DNA of 64,000 nucleotides from Clostridium sp. KNHs214 (GCF_000744935.1 NZ_JQMW01000011.1:806001-870000), one strand, 5' to 3'; positions 1 to 12,670 are shown, counted from the first letter of the stretch. The notes: generated by a model not told the origin, from the letters alone. Made by a program: numbers and translations.

Positions 1-1832
1 TCTTCTGGGATAACAATTTCAACTTTCATAACTGGCTCAAGTAATACTGGATCAGCTTTGCTCATAGCGTTTTTGAATGCCATAGAACCAGCTATCTTAA
101 AGGCCATTTCTGAAGAGTCAACGTCATGGTATGAACCATCAAATAATTTAACTTTGAAGTTTACTGCAGGATATCCAGCAACGACACCTGTTTTACATGC
201 TTCTCTTATACCATTTTCTATTGGTGCAATGTACTCTTTTGGTATAGATCCTCCAACAATAGCATCTTCAAATTTAAATACTTCTTCACATGGTTCCATT
301 TCAATCCAACAGTGACCATATTGACCACGTCCACCTGATTGTCTAACGAACTTACCTTCAGCTTTAACAGCTTTTCTAATAGTTTCTTTGTAAGCAACTT
401 GTGGTTGACCTACGTTACATTCAACTTTGAACTCTCTTTGAAGTCTGTCAACAATTATTTCAAGGTGGAGCTCACCCATACCTTCTATAATTGTTTGACC
501 AGTTTCTTGGTTAGTAAATGTTCTAAAAGTTGGATCTTCCTCAGCTAATTTTTGAAGAGCAATACCCATTTTTTCTTGGCCTGCTTTTGTCTTAGGCTCA
601 ATAGCAACAGATATAACTGGTTCTGGGAACTCCATGCTTTCTAATATTACTGGACTGTCTTCACTACATAAAGTATCTCCAGTTGTTGTATTCTTAAGAC
701 CTATTACAGCTCCTAAATCACCAGCTCTTAATTCTTCTACATCTTTTCTGTGATTTGAGTGCATTTTAACAAGTCTTCCTATTCTTTCTCTTTTACCCTT
801 ATTAGAATTTAGTACGTAAGTACCACTTTCCATTATCCCAGAGTAAACTCTTGTGAAAGCTAGTTTTCCTATGAATGGGTCTGTAGCTATCTTAAATGCT
901 AAAGCCGCAAGTGGCTCATTGTCGTCACTGTGTCTTTCTACTTCTTCTTTCGTTTCTGGATCCATGCCTTTTATTGATGGTACATCTAATGGTGATGGTA
1001 AATATTTAACTGCAGCGTCAATCATCATTTGTACGCCTTTGTTCTTATATGAAGAACCACATATTACTGGTACTATTTCATTACTACATACACCTTTTCT
1101 TATAACAGTGTCAATTTCTTCTACTGTTAATTCTTCTCCATCAAGGTATTTCATCATTAATTCTTCGTCTAATTCAGCAACTGCTTCTAACATTTGTGAT
1201 CTATAATCTTCTGCTAATTCCTTCATATCTTCTGGAATCTCAGTTGTCTCAAATTCTTTTCCTAAGTCATCTTTATATATTCTAGCATTGTTTTCTATTA
1301 AGTCTATTATTCCCGTAAAGTTTTCTTCTTTTCCTATTGGTAATTGTATTGGGACTGCATTAGCATGTAATCTTTCTCTCATCATGCTCACTGCTCTGTA
1401 AAAATCTGCTCCTAGTATATCCATTTTATTTATGTATGCTACTCTTGGAACATTATACTTGTCTGCCTGTCTCCATACTGTTTCAGATTGAGGCTCAACA
1501 CCGCCTTTAGCACAGAATACACCAACAGCACCATCAAGTACTCTTAATGATCTTTCAACTTCAACAGTGAAATCTACGTGTCCTGGTGTGTCAATTATAT
1601 TAATTACATGGTCTTTCCAATGACAAGTTGTTGCAGCAGAAGTTATAGTTATTCCTCTTTCTTGCTCTTGCTCCATCCAGTCCATTGTTGCACTACCATC
1701 GTGAGTTTCTCCAATTTTGTGATTTATTCCTGTGTAGAATAATATACGTTCTGTAGTTGTTGTTTTTCCCGCATCTATATGAGCCATGATTCCTATATTA
1801 CGGAATTTTTCTAAAGGATATTCTCTTGCCAT
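1..1832 (-). CDS. fusA: Elongation factor G, C-terminal end outside the window
   Basis: EF-G is the translocation GTPase that moves tRNAs and mRNA through the ribosome after peptide bond formation. The first 610 codons are present; about 80 residues (the end of domain V) lie beyond the left edge. The P-loop AHIDAGKTT is at residues 17-25, and the canonical EF-G switch and DTPGH regions follow. The start is ATG at 1830-1832 with a good AGGAGG site just upstream. It is the last visible gene of the rplGB-rpsL-rpsG-fusA unit and follows rpsG across a strong hairpin. This is the housekeeping copy; a divergent EF-G paralogue lies at 43.9-46.0 kb. Identity is certain; only the 3' end is missing. Confidence 0.98.
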   Translation of the reverse strand, partial: MAREYPLEKFRNIGIMAHIDAGKTTTTERILFYTGINHKIGETHDGSATMDWMEQEQERGITITSAATTCHWKDHVINIIDTPGHVDFTVEVERSLRVLDGAVGVFCAKGGVEPQSETVWRQADKYNVPRVAYINKMDILGADFYRAVSMMRERLHANAVPIQLPIGKEENFTGIIDLIENNARIYKDDLGKEFETTEIPEDMKELAEDYRSQMLEAVAELDEELMMKYLDGEELTVEEIDTVIRKGVCSNEIVPVICGSSYKNKGVQMMIDAAVKYLPSPLDVPSIKGMDPETKEEVERHSDDNEPLAALAFKIATDPFIGKLAFTRVYSGIMESGTYVLNSNKGKRERIGRLVKMHSNHRKDVEELRAGDLGAVIGLKNTTTGDTLCSEDSPVILESMEFPEPVISVAIEPKTKAGQEKMGIALQKLAEEDPTFRTFTNQETGQTIIEGMGELHLEIIVDRLQREFKVECNVGQPQVAYKETIRKAVKAEGKFVRQSGGRGQYGHCWIEMEPCEEVFKFEDAIVGGSIPKEYIAPIENGIREACKTGVVAGYPAVNFKVKLFDGSYHDVDSSEMAFKIAGSMAFKNAMSKADPVLLEPVMKVEIVIPE

Positions 1833-1871
1833 ATGCTTTCCTCCTTCTATCCTGTGAACAATTCAAATTTT

Positions 1872-1906
1872 AGAAAACTGTTTTGGCCAGGCCAAAACAG
1901 TTTTCT
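1872..1906 (-). other. Perfect intercistronic palindrome between rpsG and fusA
   Basis: Two 17-base arms (AGAAAACTGTTTTGGCC and its exact complement) flank a single central base, giving a 16-bp hairpin with a 3-nt loop. It starts one base after the rpsG stop codon. No T-run follows on the minus strand, so it does not look like an intrinsic terminator. An mRNA stabilising or processing role is inferred. Confidence 0.8.
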
Positions 1907-1907
1907 G

Positions 1908-2470
<563 letters not shown>

Positions 2471-2514
2471 AATCTATATAAATGCTGATGACATTGCACC
2501 ATCAATGAGTGAAC

Positions 2515-2892
2515 CTATTTTTTCTTAGGTTTCTTAGCTCCATACTTAGATCTACTTTGCATTCTGTCTGCAACACCAGCAGCATCTAAAGTACCTCTTA
2601 CAATGTGGTATCTTACACCAGGAAGGTCTTTTACTCTACCTCCTCTTATAAGAACAACACTATGCTCTTGTAAGTTATGTCCTATACCTGGTATGTAAGC
2701 TGAAACTTCGTATCCATTTGTTAATCTAACTCTGGCAATTTTTCTTAACGCTGAGTTAGGTTTTTTAGGAGTTGTTGTTTTAACTACTGTACATACTCCT
2801 CTTTTTTGTGGACATTCTTTTAAAGCTGGTGAACCAGATTTAGTAACTACTGTCTGTCTGCCTTTTCTAACTAATTGGTTAATAGTTGGCAT
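2515..2892 (-). CDS. rpsL: 30S ribosomal protein S12
   Basis: S12 sits at the decoding centre and controls translational accuracy. The 125-aa product carries the family hallmarks [13 protein letters not shown] and [28 protein letters not shown], quoted here in part, followed by a basic tail ending KKPKKK. The lysines classically altered in streptomycin-resistant strains (in PKKPNSA and RVKDLPG) are both the wild-type lysine, so no S12-type resistance is visible. The start is ATG with AGGAGG upstream. It follows rplGB by 44 bases and precedes rpsG. Confidence 0.98.
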   Translation of the reverse strand: MPTINQLVRKGRQTVVTKSGSPALKECPQKRGVCTVVKTTTPKKPNSALRKIARVRLTNGYEVSAYIPGIGHNLQEHSVVLIRGGRVKDLPGVRYHIVRGTLDAAGVADRMQSRSKYGAKKPKKK

Positions 2893-2936
2893 TTTTACAC
2901 CTCCTTTTGATGTTTAGCTATATATAAATTATAGTT

Positions 2937-3185
2937 TTAGCAATTTTCTTTTAATGTACATGCTACTGCCGCACCTACATCAATGCCACAAAGTCGTCCT
3001 AGTTCCTTCATAGTGTCTATATATACTATTTCAAGGGATTTATCTTTGGCTAAATTAATTAATGGCTGTATAAGCTTAGATTCAGCATCTTTTGCTACAT
3101 ATAATCTTTCACATTGATTTTCTTTTACAGCTTTCAATGTTTGTTTTGTACCTACTGACTTTTTCCCTATAAGCCTAATGGCCAT
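2937..3185 (-). CDS. rplGB: L7Ae-like K-turn RNA-binding ribosomal protein (YbxF type)
   Basis: This 82-aa protein of the L7Ae/L30e/Gadd45 fold binds kink-turn RNA. In Firmicutes it is encoded between rpoC and rpsL, exactly as here, and associates with ribosomes. The family signature near the C-terminus (GRLCGIDVGAAVACTLK) is intact. The start is ATG with a G-rich ribosome site. It is the first gene of the rpsL-rpsG-fusA unit, after a sigma-A-like promoter and a leader hairpin. Its precise cellular RNA target is not evident from the sequence. Confidence 0.92.
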   Translation of the reverse strand: MAIRLIGKKSVGTKQTLKAVKENQCERLYVAKDAESKLIQPLINLAKDKSLEIVYIDTMKELGRLCGIDVGAAVACTLKENC

Positions 3186-3210
3186 AGTGAAACCCCCCTT
3201 ATATGCTATA

Positions 3211-3245
3211 TTACAAAGATAAAGTTTAAAACTTTACCCTTGTAA
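3211..3245 (-). other. Leader hairpin upstream of rplGB
   Basis: Between the promoter and the rplGB ribosome site the RNA can fold with outer arms TTACAA/TTGTAA, an internal loop, and inner arms TAAAGTTT/AACTTTA. There is no T-run, so it is not a terminator. A regulatory or stabilising role is inferred. Confidence 0.5.
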
Positions 3246-3263
3246 CAAAACTACACAAAGTGT

Positions 3264-3292
3264 ATTTTAACATTTTAAAATATAGATGTCAA
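3264..3292 (-). promoter_or_regulatory. Sigma-A-type promoter for rplGB-rpsL-rpsG-fusA
   Basis: TTGACA and TAAAAT are separated by 17 bases, just downstream of the rpoC stop codon. This gives the ribosomal protein and fusA genes a start site independent of rpoBC. Confidence 0.75.
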
Positions 3293-3302
3293 CAAATTAG
3301 CT

Positions 3303-6300
3303 TTAAGCTTCTATATTATTTTCTTCATCTTCTTCCAAATCCTTGCGATTTAGATTCATTTTTATTCCTCTGTACTTATTCATTCCTGTTCCTGCTGGAA
3401 TTAACTTACCTATTATAACATTTTCTTTCAAGCCTACTAAAGGATCTATTTTTCCTTTAATAGCTGCATCAGTAAGTACTCTAGTAGTTTCTTGGAATGA
3501 AGCTGCGGATAAGAATGAGTCTGTAGCTAAAGCAGCTTTTGTAATTCCTAGTAAAGTTACTTTACCTTCAGCCGGTCTATTTCCCTCTTCTAAAGCCTTG
3601 TTATTTTGCTCTTCAAAGTCAAACATGTCTATCATAGTACCTGGTAATAACTCTGTATCTCCAGAATCTTCTATTTTAACTTTCCTAGTCATTTGCCTTA
3701 CCACTACTTCAAGATGCTTATCATTTATATCAACACCCTGAAGTCTGTAAACTTTCTGTACTTCTGAAAGAAGATAATTTTTAACTGCCTTTATACCTTT
3801 GATTCTTAAAATATCATGAGGGTTTATTGAACCTTCTGTTATTTCATCTCCAGCCTCAATTTGTTGCCCATTAGTTACTCTTAATCTCGAACCAAATGGT
3901 ATATCATAACTAGTTTCTTCTCCTGATTCATTCTTAACGTATACTACTCTTTTCTTTTTAGTTTCTTCAACTCTTACGGTACCTGGCATTTCACTTATTA
4001 TAGCAAGCCCTTTTGGTTTTCTTGCTTCAAATAATTCCTCAACTCTTGGAAGACCTTGAGTTATATCTGCTCCAGCAACTCCACCAGTATGGAATGTTCT
4101 CATTGTAAGCTGAGTTCCCGGTTCACCTATAGATTGAGCTGCTATTATACCAACCGCTTCTCCAATATTTATCTTATTAGCTGTAGCCATGTTCATTCCA
4201 TAACATTTAGCACAAACTCCAAACTTAGACTTACATGTAAACACTGATCTTATATTAACCTTTTTAACACCAGCTTTTGCCACCTTAGAAGCTGTATTAG
4301 CATCTATATATGAATTTTTACTTACTATTACTTCTCCTGATTTAGGATCTAGTATATCTTCAGAGCTATACCTTCCAGTAAGTCTTTCTTCTAAAGTCTC
4401 TATTACTTCATTTCCTTCTTTTATTTCTGAAACTGCATATCCTTCTTCTGCACCACAGTCTTCAGTTCTAACTATTACGTCTTGACTTACATCAACAAGT
4501 CTTCTCGTTAAATAACCAGAGTCTGCTGTTTTTAATGCAGTATCGGCGTTACCTTTTCTAGCTCCGTGTGTTGAGATAAAATACTCTAATACATCTAGTC
4601 CTTCTCTGAATGAAGATCTTATAGGTAATTCTAGTATCTTACCTGATGGACTAGCCATTAATCCTCTCATACCAGCAAGCTGTTTAATCTGGCTCTTGGA
4701 ACCTCTGGCTCCTGAATCCGCCATCATGTATATAGGATTGAACTTATCAAAGTTATCCATCAATGCATTGGCAACATCCTCTGTAGTCTTAGTCCACTTA
4801 TCTATTACTCTTTCATATCTTTCTTGCTCTGATATAAAACCTCTTCTATACATCTTTTCAATTTTCTCAACGGCTTTATCAGTTTCCCCTAATAATGTTT
4901 TCTTAGCCTCAGGCACGGTCATATCTGATGTGGAAATTGTAATAGCACCTATAGTTGAGTAATGATATCCTGTAGCCTTTATCTTATCTAACATTACTGA
5001 TGTTCCTGTCGGACCGTATTTAGCATAGCATTTATCAATTATTGTTCCTAAATTCTTCTTACTAACTAGGAAATCAATTTCCAATTTAAACTCATTTTCT
5101 GGTATATTTCTATCCACAAATCCTAAATCTTGTGGTATACATTCATTAAATATTAATTTACCAGGTGTAGTTGCTACAATACGTGAAACTTCTTCTCCTT
5201 CTATTTCTTTTGTTAATCTCACTTTAATTTTAGCATGTATATCAATTTGACCTAATTGATATGCCATTAAAACTTCTTCGACATTTGAGAATACTCTTCC
5301 TTCGCCTTCTGCTCCATCTTTATCTAATGTTAAATAGTAAGAACCTAGCACCATGTCCTGAGTAGGAACACAAACTGGCTTACCATCAGAAGGTTTAAGT
5401 ATGTTATGAGCTGCTAACATTAAAAATCTAGCTTCTGTTTGTGCTTCAACAGATAAAGGTACGTGTATAGCCATTTGGTCACCATCAAAGTCAGCGTTAT
5501 ATGCTGTACATACTAATGGATGTAATTTTATAGCTCTACCTTCTACAAGCACAGGTTGGAAGGCTTGAATTCCTAATCTGTGAAGAGTCGGTGCACGGTT
5601 CAATAACACTGGATGGTCTGTAATAACTTCTTCTAAAACATCCCATACCTCTGTCATTACTCTTTCTACCATTCTCTTGGCACTCTTTATGTTATGAGCT
5701 ACACCTTTTTCAACTAACTTTTTCATTACAAAAGGCTTAAACAATTCTAAAGCCATTTCTTTTGGGAGACCACACTGATACATTTTAAGTTCCGGTCCTA
5801 CAACTATAACGGAACGTCCTGAATAGTCAACACGTTTACCAAGTAGGTTTTGTCTGAATCTTCCTTGCTTACCCTTTAACATATCAGATAGAGATTTTAA
5901 TGGTCTATTTCCTGGACCTGTAACAGGTCTTCCTCTTCTTCCATTATCTATAAGTGAATCCACTGCCTCTTGGAGCATTCGTTTTTCATTTCTAACTATA
6001 ATATCTGGTGCCCCTAAATCTAACAGCTTTTTCAATCTATTGTTTCTGTTTATAACCCTTCTATATAGGTCATTTAAATCTGAAGTTGCAAATCTTCCAC
6101 CATCCAATTGAACCATAGGCCTTAAATCTGGTGGTATTACTGGAATCACATCTATTATCATCCATTCTGGATTATTATTAGATTTTCTAAATGATTCTAC
6201 TACCTCAAGTCTTCTTATAATTCTAACTCTCTTCTGCCCTGTGCTTGTTTCTAGCTCTTCTTTAAGATCTATAGACATATTTTCTAAGTCTAATTCTCCA

Positions 6301-6839
6301 AGTAAAACCTTTATTGCTTCTGCACCCATTCCTGCAACAAAGCTCTCTTCACCATATTTATCTACAGCTTCTCTATATTCCTTTTCATTTAATAGCTGTT
6401 TCTTTAGAAGAGGTGTTTCTTTAGGATCTAAAACTATATATGATGCAAAATATAACACCTTCTCCAAAGATCTTGGAGATACATCCAATATAAGACCCAT
6501 ACGTGATGGTATACCTTTAAAATACCATATGTGGGAAACAGGGGCAGCAAGTTCTATATGCCCCATTCTTTCGCGTCTAACTTTTGCCTTAGTTACCTCT
6601 ACTCCACATCTATCACAAACAATACCTTTGTATCTTACCCTTTTATACTTTCCACAATGACATTCCCAGTCCTTTATAGGTCCAAATATTCTTTCGCAGA
6701 ACAATCCGTCTCTTTCAGGTTTTAAAGTTCTATAGTTTATAGTTTCAGGTTTCTTAACTTCTCCCCTTGACCACGCTCTAATTTGTTCTGGTGAAGCTAA
6801 GCCTATTTGTATAGCATCAAAATTATTTAATTCAAACAA
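3303..6839 (-). CDS. rpoC: RNA polymerase beta-prime subunit
   Basis: This is the catalytic largest subunit of RNA polymerase. It has 1178 aa, normal for Firmicutes that lack the large proteobacterial insertions. The N-terminal zinc site [20 protein letters not shown]-type segment is near residues 60-78, and the Mg-binding NADFDGD loop is at residues 448-454. The second zinc cluster ([13 protein letters not shown]) and the trigger-loop region with [16 protein letters not shown] follow. The start is TTG at 6837-6839, 8 bases after GGAGG; no better ATG exists. It is 35 bases downstream of rpoB and shares its promoter. Identity is certain. Confidence 0.99.
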   Translation of the reverse strand: MFELNNFDAIQIGLASPEQIRAWSRGEVKKPETINYRTLKPERDGLFCERIFGPIKDWECHCGKYKRVRYKGIVCDRCGVEVTKAKVRRERMGHIELAAPVSHIWYFKGIPSRMGLILDVSPRSLEKVLYFASYIVLDPKETPLLKKQLLNEKEYREAVDKYGEESFVAGMGAEAIKVLLGELDLENMSIDLKEELETSTGQKRVRIIRRLEVVESFRKSNNNPEWMIIDVIPVIPPDLRPMVQLDGGRFATSDLNDLYRRVINRNNRLKKLLDLGAPDIIVRNEKRMLQEAVDSLIDNGRRGRPVTGPGNRPLKSLSDMLKGKQGRFRQNLLGKRVDYSGRSVIVVGPELKMYQCGLPKEMALELFKPFVMKKLVEKGVAHNIKSAKRMVERVMTEVWDVLEEVITDHPVLLNRAPTLHRLGIQAFQPVLVEGRAIKLHPLVCTAYNADFDGDQMAIHVPLSVEAQTEARFLMLAAHNILKPSDGKPVCVPTQDMVLGSYYLTLDKDGAEGEGRVFSNVEEVLMAYQLGQIDIHAKIKVRLTKEIEGEEVSRIVATTPGKLIFNECIPQDLGFVDRNIPENEFKLEIDFLVSKKNLGTIIDKCYAKYGPTGTSVMLDKIKATGYHYSTIGAITISTSDMTVPEAKKTLLGETDKAVEKIEKMYRRGFISEQERYERVIDKWTKTTEDVANALMDNFDKFNPIYMMADSGARGSKSQIKQLAGMRGLMASPSGKILELPIRSSFREGLDVLEYFISTHGARKGNADTALKTADSGYLTRRLVDVSQDVIVRTEDCGAEEGYAVSEIKEGNEVIETLEERLTGRYSSEDILDPKSGEVIVSKNSYIDANTASKVAKAGVKKVNIRSVFTCKSKFGVCAKCYGMNMATANKINIGEAVGIIAAQSIGEPGTQLTMRTFHTGGVAGADITQGLPRVEELFEARKPKGLAIISEMPGTVRVEETKKKRVVYVKNESGEETSYDIPFGSRLRVTNGQQIEAGDEITEGSINPHDILRIKGIKAVKNYLLSEVQKVYRLQGVDINDKHLEVVVRQMTRKVKIEDSGDTELLPGTMIDMFDFEEQNNKALEEGNRPAEGKVTLLGITKAALATDSFLSAASFQETTRVLTDAAIKGKIDPLVGLKENVIIGKLIPAGTGMNKYRGIKMNLNRKDLEEDEENNIEA

Positions 6840-6874
6840 GGGTACATCCTCCCTTCATAGTATGGAATTATAGA

Positions 6875-9800
6875 TTAATGTTCATCATTAAAATCGTTAA
6901 GTTCTAATTCGCTAAAGTCATCTCCAAAAGATAAGTCATATTCTTCTACATTTATATCTAACTCATCTTCTTCTAAATCTTTTTCGTCCACTTCTGTCTC
7001 TTCTTCATTAACTTCTGATTTTTCAATACCTACAGGCATTGAATCTTCATTTCCTTCTATATTTATATCTAAATCCTCATCTGCTTTTTCATCTACAGAT
7101 TCTTTTATCTCTATTTCTTGTTGTTCATCATTTAGAACTTTTACATTTAAGCACAATGCTTGAAGTTCTTTTATAAGAACCTTAAATGATTCTGGTACAC
7201 CTGGTTCAGGTATATTTTCCCCCTTAACAATAGCTTCATATGTCTTAACTCTACCAACTACATCGTCAGATTTAACTGTTAGTATTTCTTGTAAAGTATA
7301 TGCTGCACCATAAGCTTCAAGTGCCCAAACCTCCATCTCTCCAAATCTTTGACCTCCAAATTGCGCTTTACCACCTAGAGGTTGTTGAGTTACTAGAGAG
7401 TATGGTCCTGTAGATCTAGCATGTATCTTATCATCAACCAAATGGTGAAGTTTTAATATATACATGTAACCTACTGTTACTCTATTATCAAATGGTTCTC
7501 CAGTTCTTCCATCATATAAATAAGTTTTTCCATCTTCAGCATATCCTGCTTGTTTTAAACAATCTACTATGTCTTCTTCCATAGCACCATCAAATACAGG
7601 AGTTGCTACATGCCAACCCAATTTACTAGCTGCCCATCCTAAATGAACCTCAAGTACCTGACCGATATTCATACGTGAAGGAACGCCTAGTGGGTTCAAG
7701 CATATTTGAAGTGGTCTTCCATCTGGTAAGAAAGGCATATCTTCTTCTGGTAAAATTCTAGAAATAACACCCTTATTACCGTGTCTTCCTGCCATTTTAT
7801 CTCCTATAGATATCTTTCTCTTTTGAGCTATATAACATCTTACAAGTTCATTAACTCCTGGTGGAAGTTCATCTCCATTTTCTCTAGTAAATACTTTTAC
7901 ATCTACTATTATACCAGCTTCTCCATGTGGCACTCTAAGTGAAGTATCTCTAACTTCTCTAGCCTTTTCACCAAATATAGCTCTTAAAAGTCGTTCTTCA
8001 GCAGTTAATTCAGTTTCTCCTTTTGGAGTAACCTTTCCTACTAATATATCTCCAGATCGTACCTCTGCACCTATTCTTATTATTCCTCTTTCGTCTATAT
8101 CTTTAAGTGCATCGTCTCCCACATTTGGTATATCTCTTGTAATTTCTTCTGGTCCTAATTTAGTGTCTCTAGCTTCTGCTTCATATTCTTCTATATGAAT
8201 GGACGTAAATACATCGTCTCGAACTAGCTGTTCTGAAACAAGCATAGCATCCTCGTAGTTATATCCTTCCCAAGTAATAAAGCCCATACGTATGTTTTTA
8301 CCTAAAGCTATTTCACCTAAGTCCGTAGATGGACCGTCCGCTAAAACAGATCCAATCTCAAGTTTATCACCTTTATCAACTATAGGTCTTTGATTTATGC
8401 ATGTTCCTTGGTTAGATCTCTTGAACTTAAGTAATTTATATTTATCGATACCGCCATCTTTATCTCTTTTAACTCTTATCTCTTCAGCATCCACATAAAC
8501 TACTGTTCCTGCATTTTTAGCTTTTGGTAAAACTCCTGAGTCTACTGCCGCTTTAAACTCTATTCCAGTTCCTACTACCGGTGCCTGTGGTTTTAATAGT
8601 GGTACCGCCTGACGTTGCATGTTTGATCCCATAAGAGCACGGCTGGCGTCATCATTTTCTAGGAATGGAATCATAGCAGTAGCAACAGAAACTATTTGTC
8701 TTGGTGATATATCTATTACATCAACCTCTTCTCTAGGCACTATTAAAACTTCTTCTTTATATCTAACTGTTATTTTATCGTCAACAAAATGCCCATTTTC
8801 ATCAATAGGTTCATTAGCTTGAGCCACTAGGAATCCGTCTTCTTCATCAGCAGTAAAATATCTAATTTCATCAGTTATTTTTCCTGCTTTCTTATCTATA
8901 ATTCTATATGGAGTTTCTATAAATCCATACTCATTTACTCTAGCATAAGCAGCAAGTGAGTTTATAAGACCTATGTTTGGTCCTTCTGGAGTTTCTATTG
9001 GACACATTCTACCATAGTGAGAATAGTGAACGTCTCTTACTTCAAAACCAGCTCTTTCCCTTGAAAGACCCCCTGGTCCTAACGCTGACAACCTTCTCTT
9101 GTGTGTCAGCTCAGATAATGGGTTAGTTTGATCCATAAACTGTGAAAGCTGAGAGCTTCCAAAGAACTCTTTAATAGCCGCAGCTACTGGTCTTATATTA
9201 ATAAGTGCTTGAGGAGTTATTCCTTCTTGGTCTTGAATAGTCATTCTTTCTTTAACTACTCTTTCCATTCTAGATAAACCAATTCTAAATTGGTTTTGTA
9301 GTAATTCTCCTACAGCTCTTAATCTTCTATTTCCCAAATGATCTATATCATCTGTGTCACCTATTCCATAAGGCAATCCTAATTGATAACTTATTGTTGC
9401 AAATATATCGTCTTTAGTTATATGTTTTGGAATAAGTTTATATATATTTTTTCTTATTTCTGACTTGATAGTTTCCTCATCACTATAACTTTCTAGTATT
9501 CCTTTTAAAGTCGGATAGTGTACAAGTTCCCTTATATTCAAATCATCAATATTAAAGTTTATATGTTCACGTATATCTACAAAGTTATTTCCTATAACTC
9601 TTACAACTCTGTCTTCTACTTTTATGTCTACTACATTAATACCTAAGTTTTGTATCTTCTTAGCAGTTTCTCTATCTATTTTTTCTCCGCTCTCTATAAT
9701 GATTTCTCCAGTAGAAGGATTAACTATATCATTAGCTGCTACTTCATTAGCTATTCTTAAGTTTAATGAAAGTTTCTTATTAAACTTGTATCTTCCAACC

Positions 9801-10606
9801 TTAGATAAATCATATCTTTTAGCATCAAAAAATAACGAATCAATAAGAGATATTGCACTTTCTACCGTTGGCGGTTCCCCTGGTCTTAACCTCTTATATA
9901 TTTCTAATAGAGCTTCTTCGGTATTTTTGGTATTGTCTTTTTCTATAGTTGCTTTTAATCTTTCCTCTTCTCCAAAGAAATCAGTTAATTGTATATCTGA
10001 TCCGCAACCCATTGCTCTTGCAAGAATTGATATAGGTAATTTTCTAGTTTTGTCAATTCTTACATATATTACATCATTAGAGTCGGTTTCATACTCTAAC
10101 CATGCACCTCTATTTGGTATGACAGTTGAAGAAAATAACTTTTTACCTGTCTTATCAAATGATGAAGAATAATAAACTCCTGGTGATCTGACTAATTGGC
10201 TTACGATTACTCTTTCGGCACCATTAATTACAAAAGTACCTTGTTCCGTCATTAAAGGGAAGTCTCCCATGAAAACTTCCTGCTCCTTTATCTCTCCTGT
10301 CTCCTTGTTAAGTAATCTTATCTTAACTTTTAACGGTGCTGAATATGTGGTGTCTCTTTCTTTACATTCTTCCACGTAATACTTGATGTTATCAATGTCT
10401 AGCTTATAACCTACGAATTCTAGAACAAGATTTCCTGTGTAGTCCTGAATAGGATTTATATCGTCGAATACCTCTTGAAGTCCTTCTTCTAAGAACCATT
10501 TGTAGGAATCTAATTGAATTTCAATTAGATTTGGCATTTTTGCTGTTTCCTTAACCTTTGAAAAGCTCATTCTTGTTCTCTTACCAACCTGGATAGGATG
10601 TACCAT
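6875..10606 (-). CDS. rpoB: RNA polymerase beta subunit
   Basis: This is the second-largest RNA polymerase subunit, forming the upper jaw, fork loop and rifampicin pocket. The rifampicin region ([21 protein letters not shown] and LSALGPGG) at about residues 480-510 has wild-type residues. The [13 protein letters not shown] and [23 protein letters not shown]-type C-terminal motifs are intact. I chose the ATG at 10604-10606; a TTG one codon upstream is possible. The last 75 or so residues form a strongly acidic Asp/Glu tail absent from many homologues. It has its own promoter, downstream of the rplL terminator. Confidence 0.99.
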   Translation of the reverse strand: MVHPIQVGKRTRMSFSKVKETAKMPNLIEIQLDSYKWFLEEGLQEVFDDINPIQDYTGNLVLEFVGYKLDIDNIKYYVEECKERDTTYSAPLKVKIRLLNKETGEIKEQEVFMGDFPLMTEQGTFVINGAERVIVSQLVRSPGVYYSSSFDKTGKKLFSSTVIPNRGAWLEYETDSNDVIYVRIDKTRKLPISILARAMGCGSDIQLTDFFGEEERLKATIEKDNTKNTEEALLEIYKRLRPGEPPTVESAISLIDSLFFDAKRYDLSKVGRYKFNKKLSLNLRIANEVAANDIVNPSTGEIIIESGEKIDRETAKKIQNLGINVVDIKVEDRVVRVIGNNFVDIREHINFNIDDLNIRELVHYPTLKGILESYSDEETIKSEIRKNIYKLIPKHITKDDIFATISYQLGLPYGIGDTDDIDHLGNRRLRAVGELLQNQFRIGLSRMERVVKERMTIQDQEGITPQALINIRPVAAAIKEFFGSSQLSQFMDQTNPLSELTHKRRLSALGPGGLSRERAGFEVRDVHYSHYGRMCPIETPEGPNIGLINSLAAYARVNEYGFIETPYRIIDKKAGKITDEIRYFTADEEDGFLVAQANEPIDENGHFVDDKITVRYKEEVLIVPREEVDVIDISPRQIVSVATAMIPFLENDDASRALMGSNMQRQAVPLLKPQAPVVGTGIEFKAAVDSGVLPKAKNAGTVVYVDAEEIRVKRDKDGGIDKYKLLKFKRSNQGTCINQRPIVDKGDKLEIGSVLADGPSTDLGEIALGKNIRMGFITWEGYNYEDAMLVSEQLVRDDVFTSIHIEEYEAEARDTKLGPEEITRDIPNVGDDALKDIDERGIIRIGAEVRSGDILVGKVTPKGETELTAEERLLRAIFGEKAREVRDTSLRVPHGEAGIIVDVKVFTRENGDELPPGVNELVRCYIAQKRKISIGDKMAGRHGNKGVISRILPEEDMPFLPDGRPLQICLNPLGVPSRMNIGQVLEVHLGWAASKLGWHVATPVFDGAMEEDIVDCLKQAGYAEDGKTYLYDGRTGEPFDNRVTVGYMYILKLHHLVDDKIHARSTGPYSLVTQQPLGGKAQFGGQRFGEMEVWALEAYGAAYTLQEILTVKSDDVVGRVKTYEAIVKGENIPEPGVPESFKVLIKELQALCLNVKVLNDEQQEIEIKESVDEKADEDLDINIEGNEDSMPVGIEKSEVNEEETEVDEKDLEEDELDINVEEYDLSFGDDFSELELNDFNDEH

Positions 10607-10763
10607 CAAATTTCACCCCTTGTATATACTAAAATAACCATAAACACCAATTTTATTAGCAATCAGTGTAAATGGATTAAAACATTACCATCTAGTTATT
10701 ATAACCATTTTGTATAAAAAAATACAATTTTTCATTTTTCGATAATTATCAATGCATTTAGTT

Positions 10764-10792
10764 ATGTTATCACAAATGAACCTTCATGTCAA
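10764..10792 (-). promoter_or_regulatory. Sigma-A-type promoter for rpoB-rpoC
   Basis: TTGACA and TAACAT are 17 bases apart. The spacer begins TGAAGG and ends TTGTGA, nearly the same as the spacer of the rpmG-secE-nusG promoter at 14383-14411. Confidence 0.8.
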
Positions 10793-10825
10793 TATATTTT
10801 TTTGCAAAGAATGGAATATTGAGAA

Positions 10826-10858
10826 TAAAAAAAGGCACTCATAAAAGTGCCTTTTTAT
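10826..10858 (-). terminator. Intrinsic terminator after rplL
   Basis: The hairpin has arms AAAGGCACT/AGTGCCTTT and is followed by seven T residues on the minus strand. It separates rplJ-rplL from the rpoBC promoter, though partial read-through is common at this site in other bacteria. Confidence 0.85.
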
Positions 10859-10867
10859 AAAGAAATA

Positions 10868-11236
10868 TTATTTTATTTCAACTGTTGCTCCAACTTCTTC
10901 TAATTTAGCTTTCATAGCTTCTGCATCATCTTTAGATACGCCTTCTTTTAATGTCTTAGGAGCTCCGTCTACTATTTCTTTAGCTTCTTTTAATCCAAGA
11001 CCAGTTATTTCTCTAACAGCTTTAATAACTTTGATCTTTTGTGCACCTGCACTACCTAATACAACTTCGAATTCAGTTTTTTCTTCAGCTGCTCCAGCTG
11101 CTGCTCCAGCTGCTCCAGCAACTGCTACAGGTGCTGCTGCACTTACTCCGAATTCTTCTTCACATGCTTTTACTAATTCATTTAATTCTAAAACAGACAT
11201 TTCTTTTATAGCTTGAATTATATCTTCTCTTGTCAT
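10868..11236 (-). CDS. rplL: 50S ribosomal protein L7/L12
   Basis: L7/L12 is the multicopy stalk protein that recruits and stimulates translational GTPases. The 122-aa product shows the three expected parts. An N-terminal dimerisation helix pair occupies about residues 1-30. An Ala/Gly-rich hinge follows at about residues 33-50. The C-terminal domain has the KTEFEVVL start and the [16 protein letters not shown] factor-binding helix. The start is ATG after GGAGGTG. It is cotranscribed with rplJ, 31 bases downstream of it, and is followed by a terminator. Confidence 0.99.
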   Translation of the reverse strand: MTREDIIQAIKEMSVLELNELVKACEEEFGVSAAAPVAVAGAAGAAAGAAEEKTEFEVVLGSAGAQKIKVIKAVREITGLGLKEAKEIVDGAPKTLKEGVSKDDAEAMKAKLEEVGATVEIK

Positions 11237-11267
11237 TTAAAATGCACCTCCAAATTTTCTTAATTTA

Positions 11268-11768
11268 TTATTCTTGTTCAGATTCTTGTTTTTCCTTTAC
11301 AGCATTTAGTAAGTAAACAAGATTTGATAATGGAGCCTTGAAGCTTCCAAGAAGTTTTGCAAGTAAAACTTCTTTTGGTGGTATTGATGCAAGCTCTTTA
11401 ACTTTAGCTTCATCAAATATTTCACCTTGAACTATTCCTGCTTTAAGTTCCAATTTTTTATGGTCCTTAGCAAAATCGTTCAATACTCTTGCTGGCGCAG
11501 TTGGATCTTCATATCCAAAAGCTATTGAAAGTGGCCCATTTAGGTATTCAACTATTCCTTCATGTCCTAATTCTTTCGCAGCTAAGGTTACTAATGTGTT
11601 TTTATAAACTTTATATTCAACACCAGCTTCTCTTAATCTCTTTCTTAGTTCAGTATCTTCCTCAACCGTCAATCCTTGGTATTTTGCAAGAATTATTCCT
11701 TGAGCTTTTTCTAATTTCCCCTTGATTTCCTGAACTTTTTCTTCTTTTAATTGTCTATTCTTGTTCAC
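11268..11768 (-). CDS. rplJ: 50S ribosomal protein L10
   Basis: L10 anchors the L7/L12 dimers to the ribosomal stalk base and represses its own operon. I place the start at the GTG at 11766-11768 (166 aa, [10 protein letters not shown]) because AAGGAGG lies 8 bases before it. The longer frame from 11777 would start inside that Shine-Dalgarno sequence. The RNA-binding N-terminal domain ([21 protein letters not shown]) and the C-terminal L12-binding helix are present. The gene follows an L10 leader RNA and precedes rplL. Confidence 0.97.
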   Translation of the reverse strand: MNKNRQLKEEKVQEIKGKLEKAQGIILAKYQGLTVEEDTELRKRLREAGVEYKVYKNTLVTLAAKELGHEGIVEYLNGPLSIAFGYEDPTAPARVLNDFAKDHKKLELKAGIVQGEIFDEAKVKELASIPPKEVLLAKLLGSFKAPLSNLVYLLNAVKEKQESEQE

Positions 11769-11811
11769 AGAGTCCACCTCCTTACAGTATAGAACTGTGT
11801 ATAAAAATTAA

Positions 11812-11910
11812 AGTCTCTCCGCAGACGCGAAGAGACCACATATTTCATATATTGGAATCCTCGGTAGGTTGTTAACCGTTATGCGTTCGTTGCACCTACT
11901 GTCTACGGAA
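11812..11910 (-). ncRNA. L10 (rplJ-rplL) leader RNA
   Basis: The leader contains the conserved stem made by CCGTAGACAGTAGGTG and CACCTACC-type segments. A second hairpin with arms GTCTCT and AGAGAC lies just before rplJ and is followed by a T-rich run. This matches the bacterial L10 leader layout, in which the L10-L12 complex binds the RNA to lower expression of the operon. The family assignment rests on motif and position. Confidence 0.85.
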
Positions 11911-11940
11911 TTATTACTTATTCACTTTTAAGACTTTATG

Positions 11941-11969
11941 ATTATATCATCAATTTAAATTTATGTCAA
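11941..11969 (-). promoter_or_regulatory. Consensus promoter for rplJ-rplL
   Basis: TTGACA, a 17-base spacer and a perfect TATAAT lie immediately after the rplA stop codon, upstream of the L10 leader. Confidence 0.85.
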
Positions 11970-11971
11970 TA

Positions 11972-12670
11972 TTAATCTAGTGCTTTAACTGGATTAATTT
12001 TAACTCCTGGTCCCATTGTACTTGATATAGAAATTGATTTAATATATTGTCCCTTAAGAGCTGCTGGCTTAGCTTTTATTATAGCTTCCATTAAAGCACG
12101 TAAGTTTTCTGACAATTTTTCAACACCAAATGAGGCCTTTCCAACTGGAACGTGGATTATAGCAGTTTTATCAACTCTATACTCAACTTTACCAGCTTTT
12201 ATTTCACTTATAGCTTTAGCTACATCAAATGTTACTGTGCCTGATTTTGGGTTTGGCATCAATCCCTTAGGTCCAAGAATTCTACCTAATCTACCAACAA
12301 CACCCATCATATCTGGAGTTGCAACAACCACATCAAAATCAAACCAGTTTTGGCTTTGTATTTTTTGAGCTAATTCTTCAGCTCCTACATACTCTGCTCC
12401 AGCTGCTTCTGCTTCTTTAGCTTTATCACCTTTTGCAAAAACTAAAACCTTAACAGTTTTACCTGTTCCGTGTGGAAGCACTACTGCTCCTCTAACTTGT
12501 TGATCTGCATGTCTTGGGTCTACTCCAAGTCTTACAGCCAACTCTATTGTTTCATCAAATTTAGCTTTTGAAGTTTTAACAGCTAAATCTAATGCTTCTC
12601 CAGCAGTGTATAGAGTGTTTCTATCCACTAGCTTTGAACTTTCTTGGTATTTCTTACCTACTTTTGCCAT
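11972..12670 (-). CDS. rplA: 50S ribosomal protein L1
   Basis: L1 forms the mobile L1 stalk at the exit site and in many bacteria represses the rplKA operon by binding its mRNA. The 232-aa protein has the usual length. The signature segment [25 protein letters not shown] is present around residue 120-145, quoted here only by position apart from that core. The start is ATG after AGGAGG. It lies 63 bases downstream of rplK in the usual order, and a separate promoter for rplJL begins at its stop codon. Confidence 0.98.
   Translation of the reverse strand: MAKVGKKYQESSKLVDRNTLYTAGEALDLAVKTSKAKFDETIELAVRLGVDPRHADQQVRGAVVLPHGTGKTVKVLVFAKGDKAKEAEAAGAEYVGAEELAQKIQSQNWFDFDVVVATPDMMGVVGRLGRILGPKGLMPNPKSGTVTFDVAKAISEIKAGKVEYRVDKTAIIHVPVGKASFGVEKLSENLRALMEAIIKAKPAALKGQYIKSISISSTMGPGVKINPVKALD

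Noticed and set aside
3211-3245. Kink-turn in the rplGB leader bound by its own L7Ae-like product
   Set aside because: The hairpin lacks the tandem G-A pairs that define a kink-turn, so autoregulation by this route is not supported.
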